Below, in pieces: positions 12,679-19,634 of a stretch of 21,991 nucleotides of DNA. Both the position numbers and the translations under genes were made by a program. Under the pieces are notes generated by a model. That model did no database searches. It saw nothing but the letters and a program-made list of their open reading frames with translations, and had not been told where the DNA came from. The first letter of the stretch is position 1. Each line of letters starts with the position of its first letter. Origin of the DNA: JAHFKM01 sp035655455 (GTDB lineage: Archaea; Nanobdellota; Nanobdellia; SCGC-AAA011-G17; GW2011-AR18); NCBI GenBank assembly GCA_035655455.1, contig DASRUL010000039.1:1-21991 (forward strand), written 5' to 3'.

Positions 12679-14363
12679 AGCTGCTTGAGCTCGTGAGGAA
12701 GGACTTGAGGATTTCGTTGAGGGACACGAAGACGTTGCTGTTGATTGTGGCGATGCCGTTGTTTGTGATGTTGTTGTTGAGTGTGGTGTTTGGTGCGGCG
12801 TCAAGGGAGAGTGCGATTACTGGGGTGAATGTTGGTCTTTGCGATCTTGATGATGGCCGTGTTGAGTTTGAGATTCCGATTTTTAATATCGTTCAGTTAG
12901 ATAGCCGGTGTGAGGATGCTGCGAGGATTCTTGTTGAGCGTGGTGTGCTCCGTGCTGCTGTCGTGATTCCTGAGGGTTTTAGCAGGCGTATCGAGGAAGG
13001 CCGCGGTTCTGAGATGGTGTTGTTCGTGGATAATGCAAAGGGTCAGACCGCGATTGTCGTGTCGAACGCGCTGAGGGCGTACGTGCAGGAGGCGAATGAG
13101 AGGATTGGGGTGCGTTTTATTGAGGAGGCGTGGAAAAATTTGCGGGAGTTAAATGAGCAGTTAAAGCTGGTATCTTCGAACCTTGGATCCGCGAGGGCTG
13201 AGGTGGTAAAATTAAACGAGGAGATAAGCAACGTGACTGGTGCTGTTGATGAGAGAAAGATCAGGCGAACGCTCGGAAGGATTGGGGAGAGCGTGAATCG
13301 TTCTGAGGTGCTCGTGAAGGAAGCGTTGGTCTTGGTAAGGGGTGTCGATCTCGGAATGCTTAAGGGTGGTGTCGACGTGGTGCAAGGGGTATATGATGAG
13401 AATTGTGTGGTGAACGCGAGGGTTAATCCTGCGGTGTGTCTCTCGTTGGAAAAGGCTGTGATACTCTTGAAGGAGAGTGTGAGCGGTGTTACATCGGGAA
13501 TGAAAGGGATTGAAACGAGGCTTGAGGAGGTGTTGCTTCTTGTTGCTGCTGAGAAAAACGCGGTAAACGATCTTCTTGGGAGTGGAGAGGGAAATATGAC
13601 TGGAAGGATTAGCGCGCTGAATGCGACGTTGGTCTCTTACAACAGCCAGTTGCTTTCGACAATTGACCAGCTTGAGGAGACAACGAGGGTATTGGACGAG
13701 TATACGTCTCGTGATCCGAGGAGTGTTGTTGCTGCTGTCTCGTTAGATGAGGAATTTATTCATGGGGAGAAGAGTTTTTTCGAGATTCTTGTTCCCGGTC
13801 TTGTCTCGATGTTGTTGTTGTTCGTGTTGTTGTTGGTGTCTTCGTTGAATATTGTTGCTGAAAGAAAGTCTGGAACGATGGCTCGTACGTTGCTGTCTCC
13901 GACAACGATCTGGTTGTTTTTGGCCGGGAAGGCGATCTACTTGTTGATCTTGGCCGGTGTGGAGGTTGTTGTGATGTTGGGGGTTTTATTTTTCACGAGT
14001 AAGTATTTATTGTTGACGCAGGGCGTGTATTCCTTGTTGATTCTAGTTTCCCTAGGATTTATTTTGCTGGGAATAGTGATAGGGTGTATCGCGAGAAGCG
14101 AGAATACCGCCTTGTTGCTGTCGTTGGTTGTTGCTATTCCAATGTTGTTTTTGAGCGGGTTGTTTTTTCCGTTTGAGATCATGCCCGGATTTATGAAAGC
14201 TGTTGGGACGAATCTTCCGTTGACGTTGGCTATTGAGTTGTTGGAGAAGGTGTTGATCTATGACGCTGCTGTGCTTGTTTCGAGTGTGGGAAAGCTTGTT
14301 CTTTATTGTTTATTCTTGTTTGTGATTGCTTTTTTGCTGATTAAGAAGAATCCTACGTCGTAA
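12675..14363 (+). CDS. ABC-2 type exporter permease with large coiled-coil ectodomain
   Basis: A 562-residue permease. One N-terminal span (about residues 21-41) is followed by an extracytoplasmic region of about 320 residues, then five spans from about 370 to 557. The last part holds the family core (IVAERKSGTMARTLLSPTTI, then LARSEN-like IARSENTALLLS and LSGLFFPFEIMPG). The ectodomain contains long helices with heptads (LRELNEQLKLVSSNLGSARA onward; LVSYNSQLLSTIDQLEETTR) and two cysteines near 247 and 257. The architecture is that of ABC2_membrane_3 (YhgE/DrrB-like) exporters. A dimer with the upstream ATPase is expected. Confidence 0.9.
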   Translation: MKLLELVRKDLRISLRDTKTLLLIVAMPLFVMLLLSVVFGAASRESAITGVNVGLCDLDDGRVEFEIPIFNIVQLDSRCEDAARILVERGVLRAAVVIPEGFSRRIEEGRGSEMVLFVDNAKGQTAIVVSNALRAYVQEANERIGVRFIEEAWKNLRELNEQLKLVSSNLGSARAEVVKLNEEISNVTGAVDERKIRRTLGRIGESVNRSEVLVKEALVLVRGVDLGMLKGGVDVVQGVYDENCVVNARVNPAVCLSLEKAVILLKESVSGVTSGMKGIETRLEEVLLLVAAEKNAVNDLLGSGEGNMTGRISALNATLVSYNSQLLSTIDQLEETTRVLDEYTSRDPRSVVAAVSLDEEFIHGEKSFFEILVPGLVSMLLLFVLLLVSSLNIVAERKSGTMARTLLSPTTIWLFLAGKAIYLLILAGVEVVVMLGVLFFTSKYLLLTQGVYSLLILVSLGFILLGIVIGCIARSENTALLLSLVVAIPMLFLSGLFFPFEIMPGFMKAVGTNLPLTLAIELLEKVLIYDAAVLVSSVGKLVLYCLFLFVIAFLLIKKNPTS

Positions 14364-14387
14364 GATTTCCGGGTTTTTTTAGCAAGA

Positions 14388-14397
14388 GTTTATGAAG
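14388..14397 (+). promoter_or_regulatory. Weak TATA-like box for the sequon-rich protein
   Basis: GTTTATGAAG is centred about 26 bases before the ATG at 14419 and follows a run of seven Ts after the permease stop. Confidence 0.35.
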
Positions 14398-14418
14398 TGT
14401 AGTTGAAAAAAGTATTGA

Positions 14419-15255
14419 ATGAAAAAGGTGCTCTTGCTGTTTGCGCTCTTGGTTGCTGTTATGGAAGTGTGGGCGTGTGAGGAGGTGAATGAGACGGTTA
14501 TTGTCAATGAGACTGTTGTTTTAAATGAAACGTTGGTGAATGAAACGCTTTTTGTTGGAAATGAAAGCAATGGATCAAGAATGAATGAGAGTGTTGTCCT
14601 TGACGAGGGTGTTTGCGAGGTTTCCTTGGAAGTGTTTGCTGAAAAACAAATGTATAATAATTCGGATAAAGTGAAGTTTTACAACAAGCTAAGCGATGAG
14701 TCCTTTCCGTTTAAGATCGAGTATTGGGTTGAGGATGCTGCCGGGGATGTGGTGAAGAATCCAGTGGTAACGCAAAATACGAAGCAGAAGTCCTTCACGC
14801 CAAGAATCAAGGAAAAAGAAAAGGTGTTTGTGATTAAGAGTAGGCTTGTGGAGATTGAGTGTCAGAATAAGGCTGCGAACATTGAGAGCGAGTTTGTGTT
14901 TGTGGTGGTAAACCCCTTGTTTAACGAGTCTGTTATGGCTCAGAGAAAGCAGGTGGTGAACCTTTCTAAACTAGTGAGTCCTCAGAGATTTGAGAGAAAG
15001 CCTGAATTGCTGAACAGCTCTGCGTCTAAGGAGGCTGTTGTTGGGGTGTTGTCCGAAAGGAATATAAACATTCCCGAGGCTGTTGTTGAGGACGAGGTTG
15101 TGTACATATCGTCTGGTGAGAGAGCGAAGTCAAAAAGCTTGTACTTTGTCGGGGTGATTGTGGGCTTGTTGATGGTCGCTTGGGTTGCGAAGTATGAAAT
15201 TTTTGGTAAGAGCGATCATAGAAGTGTTGGGGTTTCCTCAACAGCACGTCGATGA
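14419..15255 (+). CDS. Surface protein with clustered N-glycosylation sequons
   Basis: A 278-residue protein with an N-terminal signal peptide (about residues 1-19; VWAC could be a lipoprotein cleavage site). Seven sequons crowd residues 24-58 (N24ET, N30ET, N36ET, N41ET, N48ES, N51GS, N56ES). A beta-rich domain follows (about 68-165: EVSLEVFAEKQMYNNSDKVK, FPFKIEYWVEDAAGDVV), resembling an Ig-like fold, then a linker with more sequons and a single span at about 242-262 with a short basic tail. Archaeal surface proteins are N-glycosylated at such sites. The family is unknown. It follows the exporter but seems to have its own promoter. Confidence 0.78.
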   Translation: MKKVLLLFALLVAVMEVWACEEVNETVIVNETVVLNETLVNETLFVGNESNGSRMNESVVLDEGVCEVSLEVFAEKQMYNNSDKVKFYNKLSDESFPFKIEYWVEDAAGDVVKNPVVTQNTKQKSFTPRIKEKEKVFVIKSRLVEIECQNKAANIESEFVFVVVNPLFNESVMAQRKQVVNLSKLVSPQRFERKPELLNSSASKEAVVGVLSERNINIPEAVVEDEVVYISSGERAKSKSLYFVGVIVGLLMVAWVAKYEIFGKSDHRSVGVSSTARR

Positions 15256-15604
15256 GATAATGGGGAAGGTTCTTGAGAAGTTGGGGAATGAGCAAGGCGT
15301 TGTGTTGGTGCGTAAGGCCGCTGTTGCCGCTGAAAAAGTAAAGCAAGAGATGTTTTCCGCTTTTGCTGAGGTTGATGTTGAGCTTGCTGACCTTGGGAAG
15401 CTGAATTATTTTTGTTTTCATTACTTGCCCTCGTCTGTAGAAATTTTGGATGTTGAGCGTATTGAGCTTTCAAGTGTTGAGTTTACGCACTATTTGAATG
15501 ACGTGCTTGCTACTATTCATGAGTATAATATGATTGTTGCGAATCTAAGAGCTGAAAATAAAATATTAAAAGAGAAAATGAACGCCTCTGAAGTCATGAC
15601 CTAA
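15194..15604 (+). CDS. Conserved-looking coiled-coil protein, unknown function
   Basis: A 136-residue soluble protein beginning MKFLVRAIIEVLGFPQQHVD. The first part is helical, the middle contains a FCFHYLPSSVEILDVERIEL segment, and the end (LNDVLATIHEYNMIVANLRA, then ENKILKEKM) is a coiled coil. I recall similar uncharacterised proteins in DPANN genomes, but I cannot name the family. The ATG at 15194 is the natural start; the gene overlaps the sequon-rich gene by 62 bases in another frame, implying coupled translation. The downstream gene is convergent, 64 bases away. Confidence 0.72.
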   Translation: MKFLVRAIIEVLGFPQQHVDEIMGKVLEKLGNEQGVVLVRKAAVAAEKVKQEMFSAFAEVDVELADLGKLNYFCFHYLPSSVEILDVERIELSSVEFTHYLNDVLATIHEYNMIVANLRAENKILKEKMNASEVMT

Positions 15605-15668
15605 CGACAACAAAATATATTAGTTTCTGCAGGAGATTGAATTCCGAACTTGCAATCAGCAAAGGAAC

Positions 15669-16907
15669 TTAAGTAAAAGGAAATTTTGGCCTTCTTTCAA
15701 GGCTTTTCTTCTTCTTGTAAAAATAAATGCCGGCGCCGAGAAGGATTAAGACAACAGCGAGAAAGAGGAGGAGAAGGAGTTGTCTGGTGTTGCTGGGCGT
15801 TTCTTCCAAGGGTTCTTGGGGTTCTTCTTGGGGTGTTTCTTTTTGTTCTTTTCGTGCTGGTTTAAGCGTTATCTTGATAGGAAGGACGATCTTTGTACCT
15901 TCTGCTGAGAGGATAGTTAAGGTTCCTTCGTAATTTCTATTGAGATTCTTATTGGGATTTAAAGTGATGATGATGCCTGCTTGTTTTCTTGGTGAGAGTT
16001 GTGAAAGAAATGAAGGTTTGACGGTAACGACGCTGGAAAGTCCTTCTGAGAGGGTTAAAGTGATATTAGTTAAGGTGGTGTCCGCGTTGTTGATGAGAGG
16101 AAAAGACCCTTCAAGGGCTTGGTCGGGTGAAAGTGTTTGGGTGATGTCAAGGAGGGGTTTGAGGAAGGCGAGCGCGTTTTCTGGAAGGGGTTGTTCTGCC
16201 TTTTGTGGCGCTTCTGGAACCTTTGCTTGTTCTTCGCTCGCTACCCGTTGAAGGATAACTGGGAGGGTGTAAGTTCTGCTGTCATAGGTGAGGAGAATAT
16301 TTCCTGCGAAGAGAGCCTCTTTTTTTCCTACAACGCTTGTGGTGATAGGCAATGTAGTGGTTGTTCCTTTTCTAAGTGCCTTTTTTTCTGCCGGAACACG
16401 AAGGAAGTCTGCGTCTGTGGAAAGGCTAACGTCAAGATCGTTGGTCCCGGTGTTGGAGAGGATGAGAGAAAATCCTGGTTGTTCCAAAGGATGAATAATC
16501 TTAAAGAAAATTGCAGGTCTGATACTAAGTGATGAGTCTCGTTTTTCTAGGGTGATTGTTTTTGTGGCGCTGGTGAGGCTGCTTCCTCCGTTTTTCTTGT
16601 AGCGGACGTTATCTAGAGAAAGAGTGTAAGTGCCGTTTTTGAGTTGAAGGGGTAAGTCGAAATAGGCGTAATATTCTTGATTGTTGAGTTTGAGGAATCC
16701 TTGCCCTAGGGGAATGTTTCCGCCTTGAGGGTCAACAAGGCGAAAGTTGCGGATGCTGAGTGGAACGACAAGTTCGAGATCTGTCTTGATGTGGGCTTGG
16801 ACTGTTTCTCCTTGGGAATAGGTTTCTCGCGGGAGTTCAAGCTGAATGTCTTGACCATGAACAAGGGGCGTGAAAAGGAAGAAAAGGATGAGGATGCGAA
16901 GGTTCAT
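15669..16907 (-). CDS. Membrane-anchored surface protein with macroglobulin/Ig-like domains
   Basis: A 412-residue protein: signal peptide at residues 1-18 (ending LVHG), an MG2-like beta domain at about 19-120 (IQLELPRETYSQGETVQAHI, then YYAYFDLPLQLKNGTYTLSL), two Ig-like or NEW3-like domains at about 125-215 and 245-350 (FSLILSNTGTNDLDVSLSTD; LTLSEGLSSVVTVKPSFL), a proline/glutamate linker, one span at about 374-396, and a basic tail KKKKSLERRP. The MG2-type start recalls alpha-macroglobulin and archaeal adhesin ectodomains. The ATG overlaps the stop of the upstream toroid gene, so the two are co-expressed. The role is probably at the cell surface. Confidence 0.75.
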   Translation of the reverse strand: MNLRILILFFLFTPLVHGQDIQLELPRETYSQGETVQAHIKTDLELVVPLSIRNFRLVDPQGGNIPLGQGFLKLNNQEYYAYFDLPLQLKNGTYTLSLDNVRYKKNGGSSLTSATKTITLEKRDSSLSIRPAIFFKIIHPLEQPGFSLILSNTGTNDLDVSLSTDADFLRVPAEKKALRKGTTTTLPITTSVVGKKEALFAGNILLTYDSRTYTLPVILQRVASEEQAKVPEAPQKAEQPLPENALAFLKPLLDITQTLSPDQALEGSFPLINNADTTLTNITLTLSEGLSSVVTVKPSFLSQLSPRKQAGIIITLNPNKNLNRNYEGTLTILSAEGTKIVLPIKITLKPARKEQKETPQEEPQEPLEETPSNTRQLLLLLFLAVVLILLGAGIYFYKKKKSLERRPKFPFT

Positions 16908-18769
16908 TTTTGTTTGAGAAGTTTTTCTGCCTCTTTGAGTGATCGTTCGAGCGCTTCGTCTTCTGTCGAGGATTTAAGTGGGTTTGTTCTTGGGAAGGTG
17001 AAGGGTTGTTTTTTTGGTGCTGGTTCTTGATAGCTTCTTGCTCTTGTGAACTCTTCAAAGGTGGGTTGTGTTTTTTTCTTGAAGAGGCTAACCCTTCCTG
17101 TTTTGACATATTTCAAGTAAAAGAAAACTCCTCCTGCTGCTAATAAAAGGATTGCGAGAAGAAGGATGATGATGCCAAGATTGCTTTCTTCTTCTGGAAT
17201 GCAGCTCCCTGCTTGGCATGCCTCTCCGTCATCGCAGTCGCTGTCTTCAGCGCATCGTTCTTGTGCTGTCGTCCTGACACAGCTTCCGTCGACGCATCGT
17301 TCTCCGTCACTGCATTCTGAACTCACGACGCATTCGTCTGTTGGTGCTAGCGGTTGTTCTTCAGCGTCGCATGCTTGAGGGCAGGTGCCTCCGCAGTCGA
17401 TGCCTTCTTCTCCGGTGTCTTTTCGTTTGTTGTCGCATCTGCAGTGTTCTTCGGAAATGCATTCCGGGTCTCCGCAGTCTGTGAACGTGTCTTCATCGTT
17501 GTCAAGGGTGTCATCGCAGATTTCTCCGGTGTTTCCGCCGATGCCTGATCCTCCTCGTGGAGCTTGGACAAATGCTGTTGAGAAGTCTCCTTTGAGGCCG
17601 ATGAGGCTGAGGCTTGTTTGTTTGATGTTGCCGTTCCATGATCCTTCTTTGTTTTGTTTTCGTTGGAGGTAGAGCCTTCCGTTTTCCACGTTTTGCTGGT
17701 GGTCTGAGGAGGGCGCTAAGGCGAGGATTGCGAGCGCCGTTGTCGTGATATCTCCGGATTTCCAGCTTCCGTCTCCTGGTCGTTGGCTTGCTGCGAGGCT
17801 TGTGACAAAGGAGGTTGAGCTAAGAGTGGTGTCTGTTAAGAGGATCCTGACAAGCAAGGCTTTGTGGTGGTCGTCTCCTCCGAGATTGCTTTCTAGATAG
17901 GTGTGAGTCCCCCATGTGAAGAGTTTTTCTCCGCTTTCGATGAGCGCCCAGGTCGCGTACAAGGTGTGTTCGTAATTGCATCTGGGGTTTTGTTGGGTGT
18001 CTGAGAAGCAGGCGTTTGCGAGGGTGAGTTCTGCGAGGCTTCCGGTGGTGCTTTCGAGGAGGTAGAGTTCTGTGGGTGTCTTTGCGTATACTAATGAGAT
18101 AATGATATCGCTGCCTGAGATGGCGCTTGAGAGGCTGCTGCAGTCGACGTTTATCTTGGTGTTTGGTGTTGCGAGGATAGAGCTGTCTTGGATGTCAGTG
18201 GGTAGAGCGATGTAATGTTTTTTTGCGGAGTTTGTGATTTTCCCGTCTTTGAGGGTGAAGTCTTTTCTCTTGGCCTCTCCCCAAGTGAGGGTGCAGGTTC
18301 CCTCCTGTGCCGTTTCTATTTGGATGCGCCATTCTCCTCCAGTTCTGAGTCCTGCTTGAAGGCTGTCTTTGAGCCATGTCTTGGTTGCCTCTGTGGTGGT
18401 CGATCCTGTCTTGGTGAGGGTTAAGTAAACGAGTGCGGTGTCTTTGACAGTACAGCTTCCAGCTGGCCAGCATGCCTCTTGTTCGTCTCTTGCTGTGAGA
18501 AGCCTGTCAAGGAGTGCGCTGGTTTCTTGTTGTCTTGTTCCTTGTCCGACAAGCGCGAGAAGGCTGAGTGCTTGTTCTTCAATAGTGGGTGTTGTTTGTT
18601 GGCTTTCGTTGAGTAGCCAGTCATAACCCTTGCTTATTGTTTGTTGAGGGGTTGCTTCTGGTTGTTGAGGGGTTGTGGAAGGTTCTTCTTGCGGTTGTGC
18701 GTTGCCGCTTGCGAGAATGAAAAAGAAGAGAAGGAAAACTAAACCACTTTTTCTAAAGTCCGCATTCAT
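16904..18769 (-). CDS. Surface protein with alpha-toroid, Ca-type and cysteine-rich modules
   Basis: A 621-residue protein. Signal peptide at about 1-24. Residues 44-395 hold helical repeats like the alpha/alpha toroid of squalene/prenyltransferase and thioester domains (SKGYDWLLNES, QALSLLALVG, GDGSWKSGDITTTALAILAL, EGSWNGNIKQTSLSLIGL). No GCGEQ thioester or DxDD cyclase motif is visible, so it is probably not an enzyme of those types. Residues 417-437 (ICDDTLDNDEDTFTDCGDPE) and 446-467 (DTGEEGIDCGGTC) are calcium-binding-style and cysteine repeats; two disulfide modules follow (480-497, 506-523), then one span (about 531-553) and a cytoplasmic tail with a final charged helix. It heads a two-gene unit. 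Confidence 0.78.
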   Translation of the reverse strand: MNADFRKSGLVFLLFFFILASGNAQPQEEPSTTPQQPEATPQQTISKGYDWLLNESQQTTPTIEEQALSLLALVGQGTRQQETSALLDRLLTARDEQEACWPAGSCTVKDTALVYLTLTKTGSTTTEATKTWLKDSLQAGLRTGGEWRIQIETAQEGTCTLTWGEAKRKDFTLKDGKITNSAKKHYIALPTDIQDSSILATPNTKINVDCSSLSSAISGSDIIISLVYAKTPTELYLLESTTGSLAELTLANACFSDTQQNPRCNYEHTLYATWALIESGEKLFTWGTHTYLESNLGGDDHHKALLVRILLTDTTLSSTSFVTSLAASQRPGDGSWKSGDITTTALAILALAPSSDHQQNVENGRLYLQRKQNKEGSWNGNIKQTSLSLIGLKGDFSTAFVQAPRGGSGIGGNTGEICDDTLDNDEDTFTDCGDPECISEEHCRCDNKRKDTGEEGIDCGGTCPQACDAEEQPLAPTDECVVSSECSDGERCVDGSCVRTTAQERCAEDSDCDDGEACQAGSCIPEEESNLGIIILLLAILLLAAGGVFFYLKYVKTGRVSLFKKKTQPTFEEFTRARSYQEPAPKKQPFTFPRTNPLKSSTEDEALERSLKEAEKLLKQK

Positions 18770-18791
18770 TATGTTTTTTCAGAAGCGTTAA

Positions 18792-18800
18792 CTTTTAAAG
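18792..18800. promoter_or_regulatory. Shared bidirectional TATA box
   Basis: CTTTTAAAG is nearly its own complement and lies 27 bases from both the ATG at 18769 (minus) and the GTG at 18823 (plus). One box could therefore serve two leaderless divergent genes. Confidence 0.55.
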
Positions 18801-18822
18801 GTTTCTATATCTCTTCAAGTTT

Positions 18823-19407
18823 GTGATTCCAAAAGTGTTGTCGGAGGAGGATCTTAAGTATTTTAGTAGGGGAAAACGTTCGAGGGTGTACACGTTTGTG
18901 AGAGGAAAGAAAAAGTTTGCGGTGAAGGTGAAGAGTGAAAGCTCTGAGGCTGAGGGTCGCTTGGGGAATGAGGCGAAGTTTTTGAAAATATTAAACGAGT
19001 ACGATATTGGTCCAAGATTGGTAAGAAGCGGGAAAGAATTTATTGTGTACGATTTTGTGGAGGGCGTTCCCATTTTGGAGTTTTTGGAAAAAAGTAAAAA
19101 TCCTATTCCTGTTATTAAAAAAGTTCTGGAGCAGTGTAGGGTGATGGATAGGTTAAAGATAAATAAGTTAGAGATGCACCATCCTGTGAAGCACGTTTTG
19201 GTGAAAGGAAAAAAGGTGACGATGATTGATTTTGAGCGATGCTATTATACGAAGAAGCCGAAGAATGTGACGCAGTTTTGTCAGTTTTTGTTGCGCTGTA
19301 AGTTCTTGAGTGTTAAGGGAGAAAAATTTGTAAAAGTGTTAAAGGAATACAAGAAAGATTTTTCTGAGGGAGGTTTTAAGAGAATATTGAGGTGCGTTCA
19401 GAATTAG
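18823..19407 (+). CDS. Atypical Ser/Thr protein kinase (COG2112-like)
   Basis: A 194-residue minimal kinase of the RIO/Bud32-like type. ATP-binding features are a short glycine-poor loop SRGKRSRVYTFVRG, Lys35 in FAVKVK, and Glu50 in the C-helix. The catalytic segment is MHHPVKHVLVKGKKVTMIDF (about 118-137), where the usual HRD...N is replaced by HHPxKH and the metal-binding aspartate is Asp136 in IDFERC. Such proteins are called predicted kinases in archaea, with targets unknown. The GTG at 18823 is supported by the TATA spacing and by MIPKVLSEEDLKYF as a natural N-terminus. It is monocistronic. Confidence 0.82.
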   Translation: MIPKVLSEEDLKYFSRGKRSRVYTFVRGKKKFAVKVKSESSEAEGRLGNEAKFLKILNEYDIGPRLVRSGKEFIVYDFVEGVPILEFLEKSKNPIPVIKKVLEQCRVMDRLKINKLEMHHPVKHVLVKGKKVTMIDFERCYYTKKPKNVTQFCQFLLRCKFLSVKGEKFVKVLKEYKKDFSEGGFKRILRCVQN

Positions 19408-19417
19408 AGTTCTCACA

Positions 19418-19541
19418 ATGTGTTGGGTAATTTGTTTGGGGATCTGAAGAGTCTGCTGTTTGTCCAAAATGCGAAATCTATATTGAAATAAACCAAGAAA
19501 AAGAAGAATTAATTTTTTTAGTTAAAATAACTCTCGCTTAA
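19418..19541 (+). pseudogene. Degraded zinc-ribbon gene fragment
   Basis: Starting at the ATG at 19418, one frame gives MCWVICLG then stops; an adjacent frame from 19431 gives VWGSEESAVCPKCEIYIEIN and on to a stop at 19541. Joined by a frame change they resemble a small zinc ribbon (Cys pair, about eight residues, CPKC). No intact gene exists here. The match is short and made by eye. Confidence 0.35.
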
Positions 19542-19597
19542 TTGACAACGCGATAGCAAAAAATATTTCTTCATAATTGCGAGTCGTCCTTGAGAGA

Positions 19598-19606
19598 TTT
19601 TTTTTT
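19598..19606 (+). terminator. T-run, probable terminator
   Basis: Nine consecutive Ts follow GAGAGA in the AT-rich gap between the kinase and the convergent primase. A 6-bp hairpin (AAATCG 19615-19620, CGATTT 19631-19636) beside it may end the primase transcript on the other strand. Confidence 0.4.
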
Positions 19607-19634
19607 GAATTGTAAAATCGCGTTTAAATTCGAT

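Noticed and set aside
16904..18769. Squalene cyclase or thioester complement-like enzyme
   Set aside because: Toroid repeats are present but neither a DxDD nor a GCGEQ motif is visible, so catalytic activity is not claimed.
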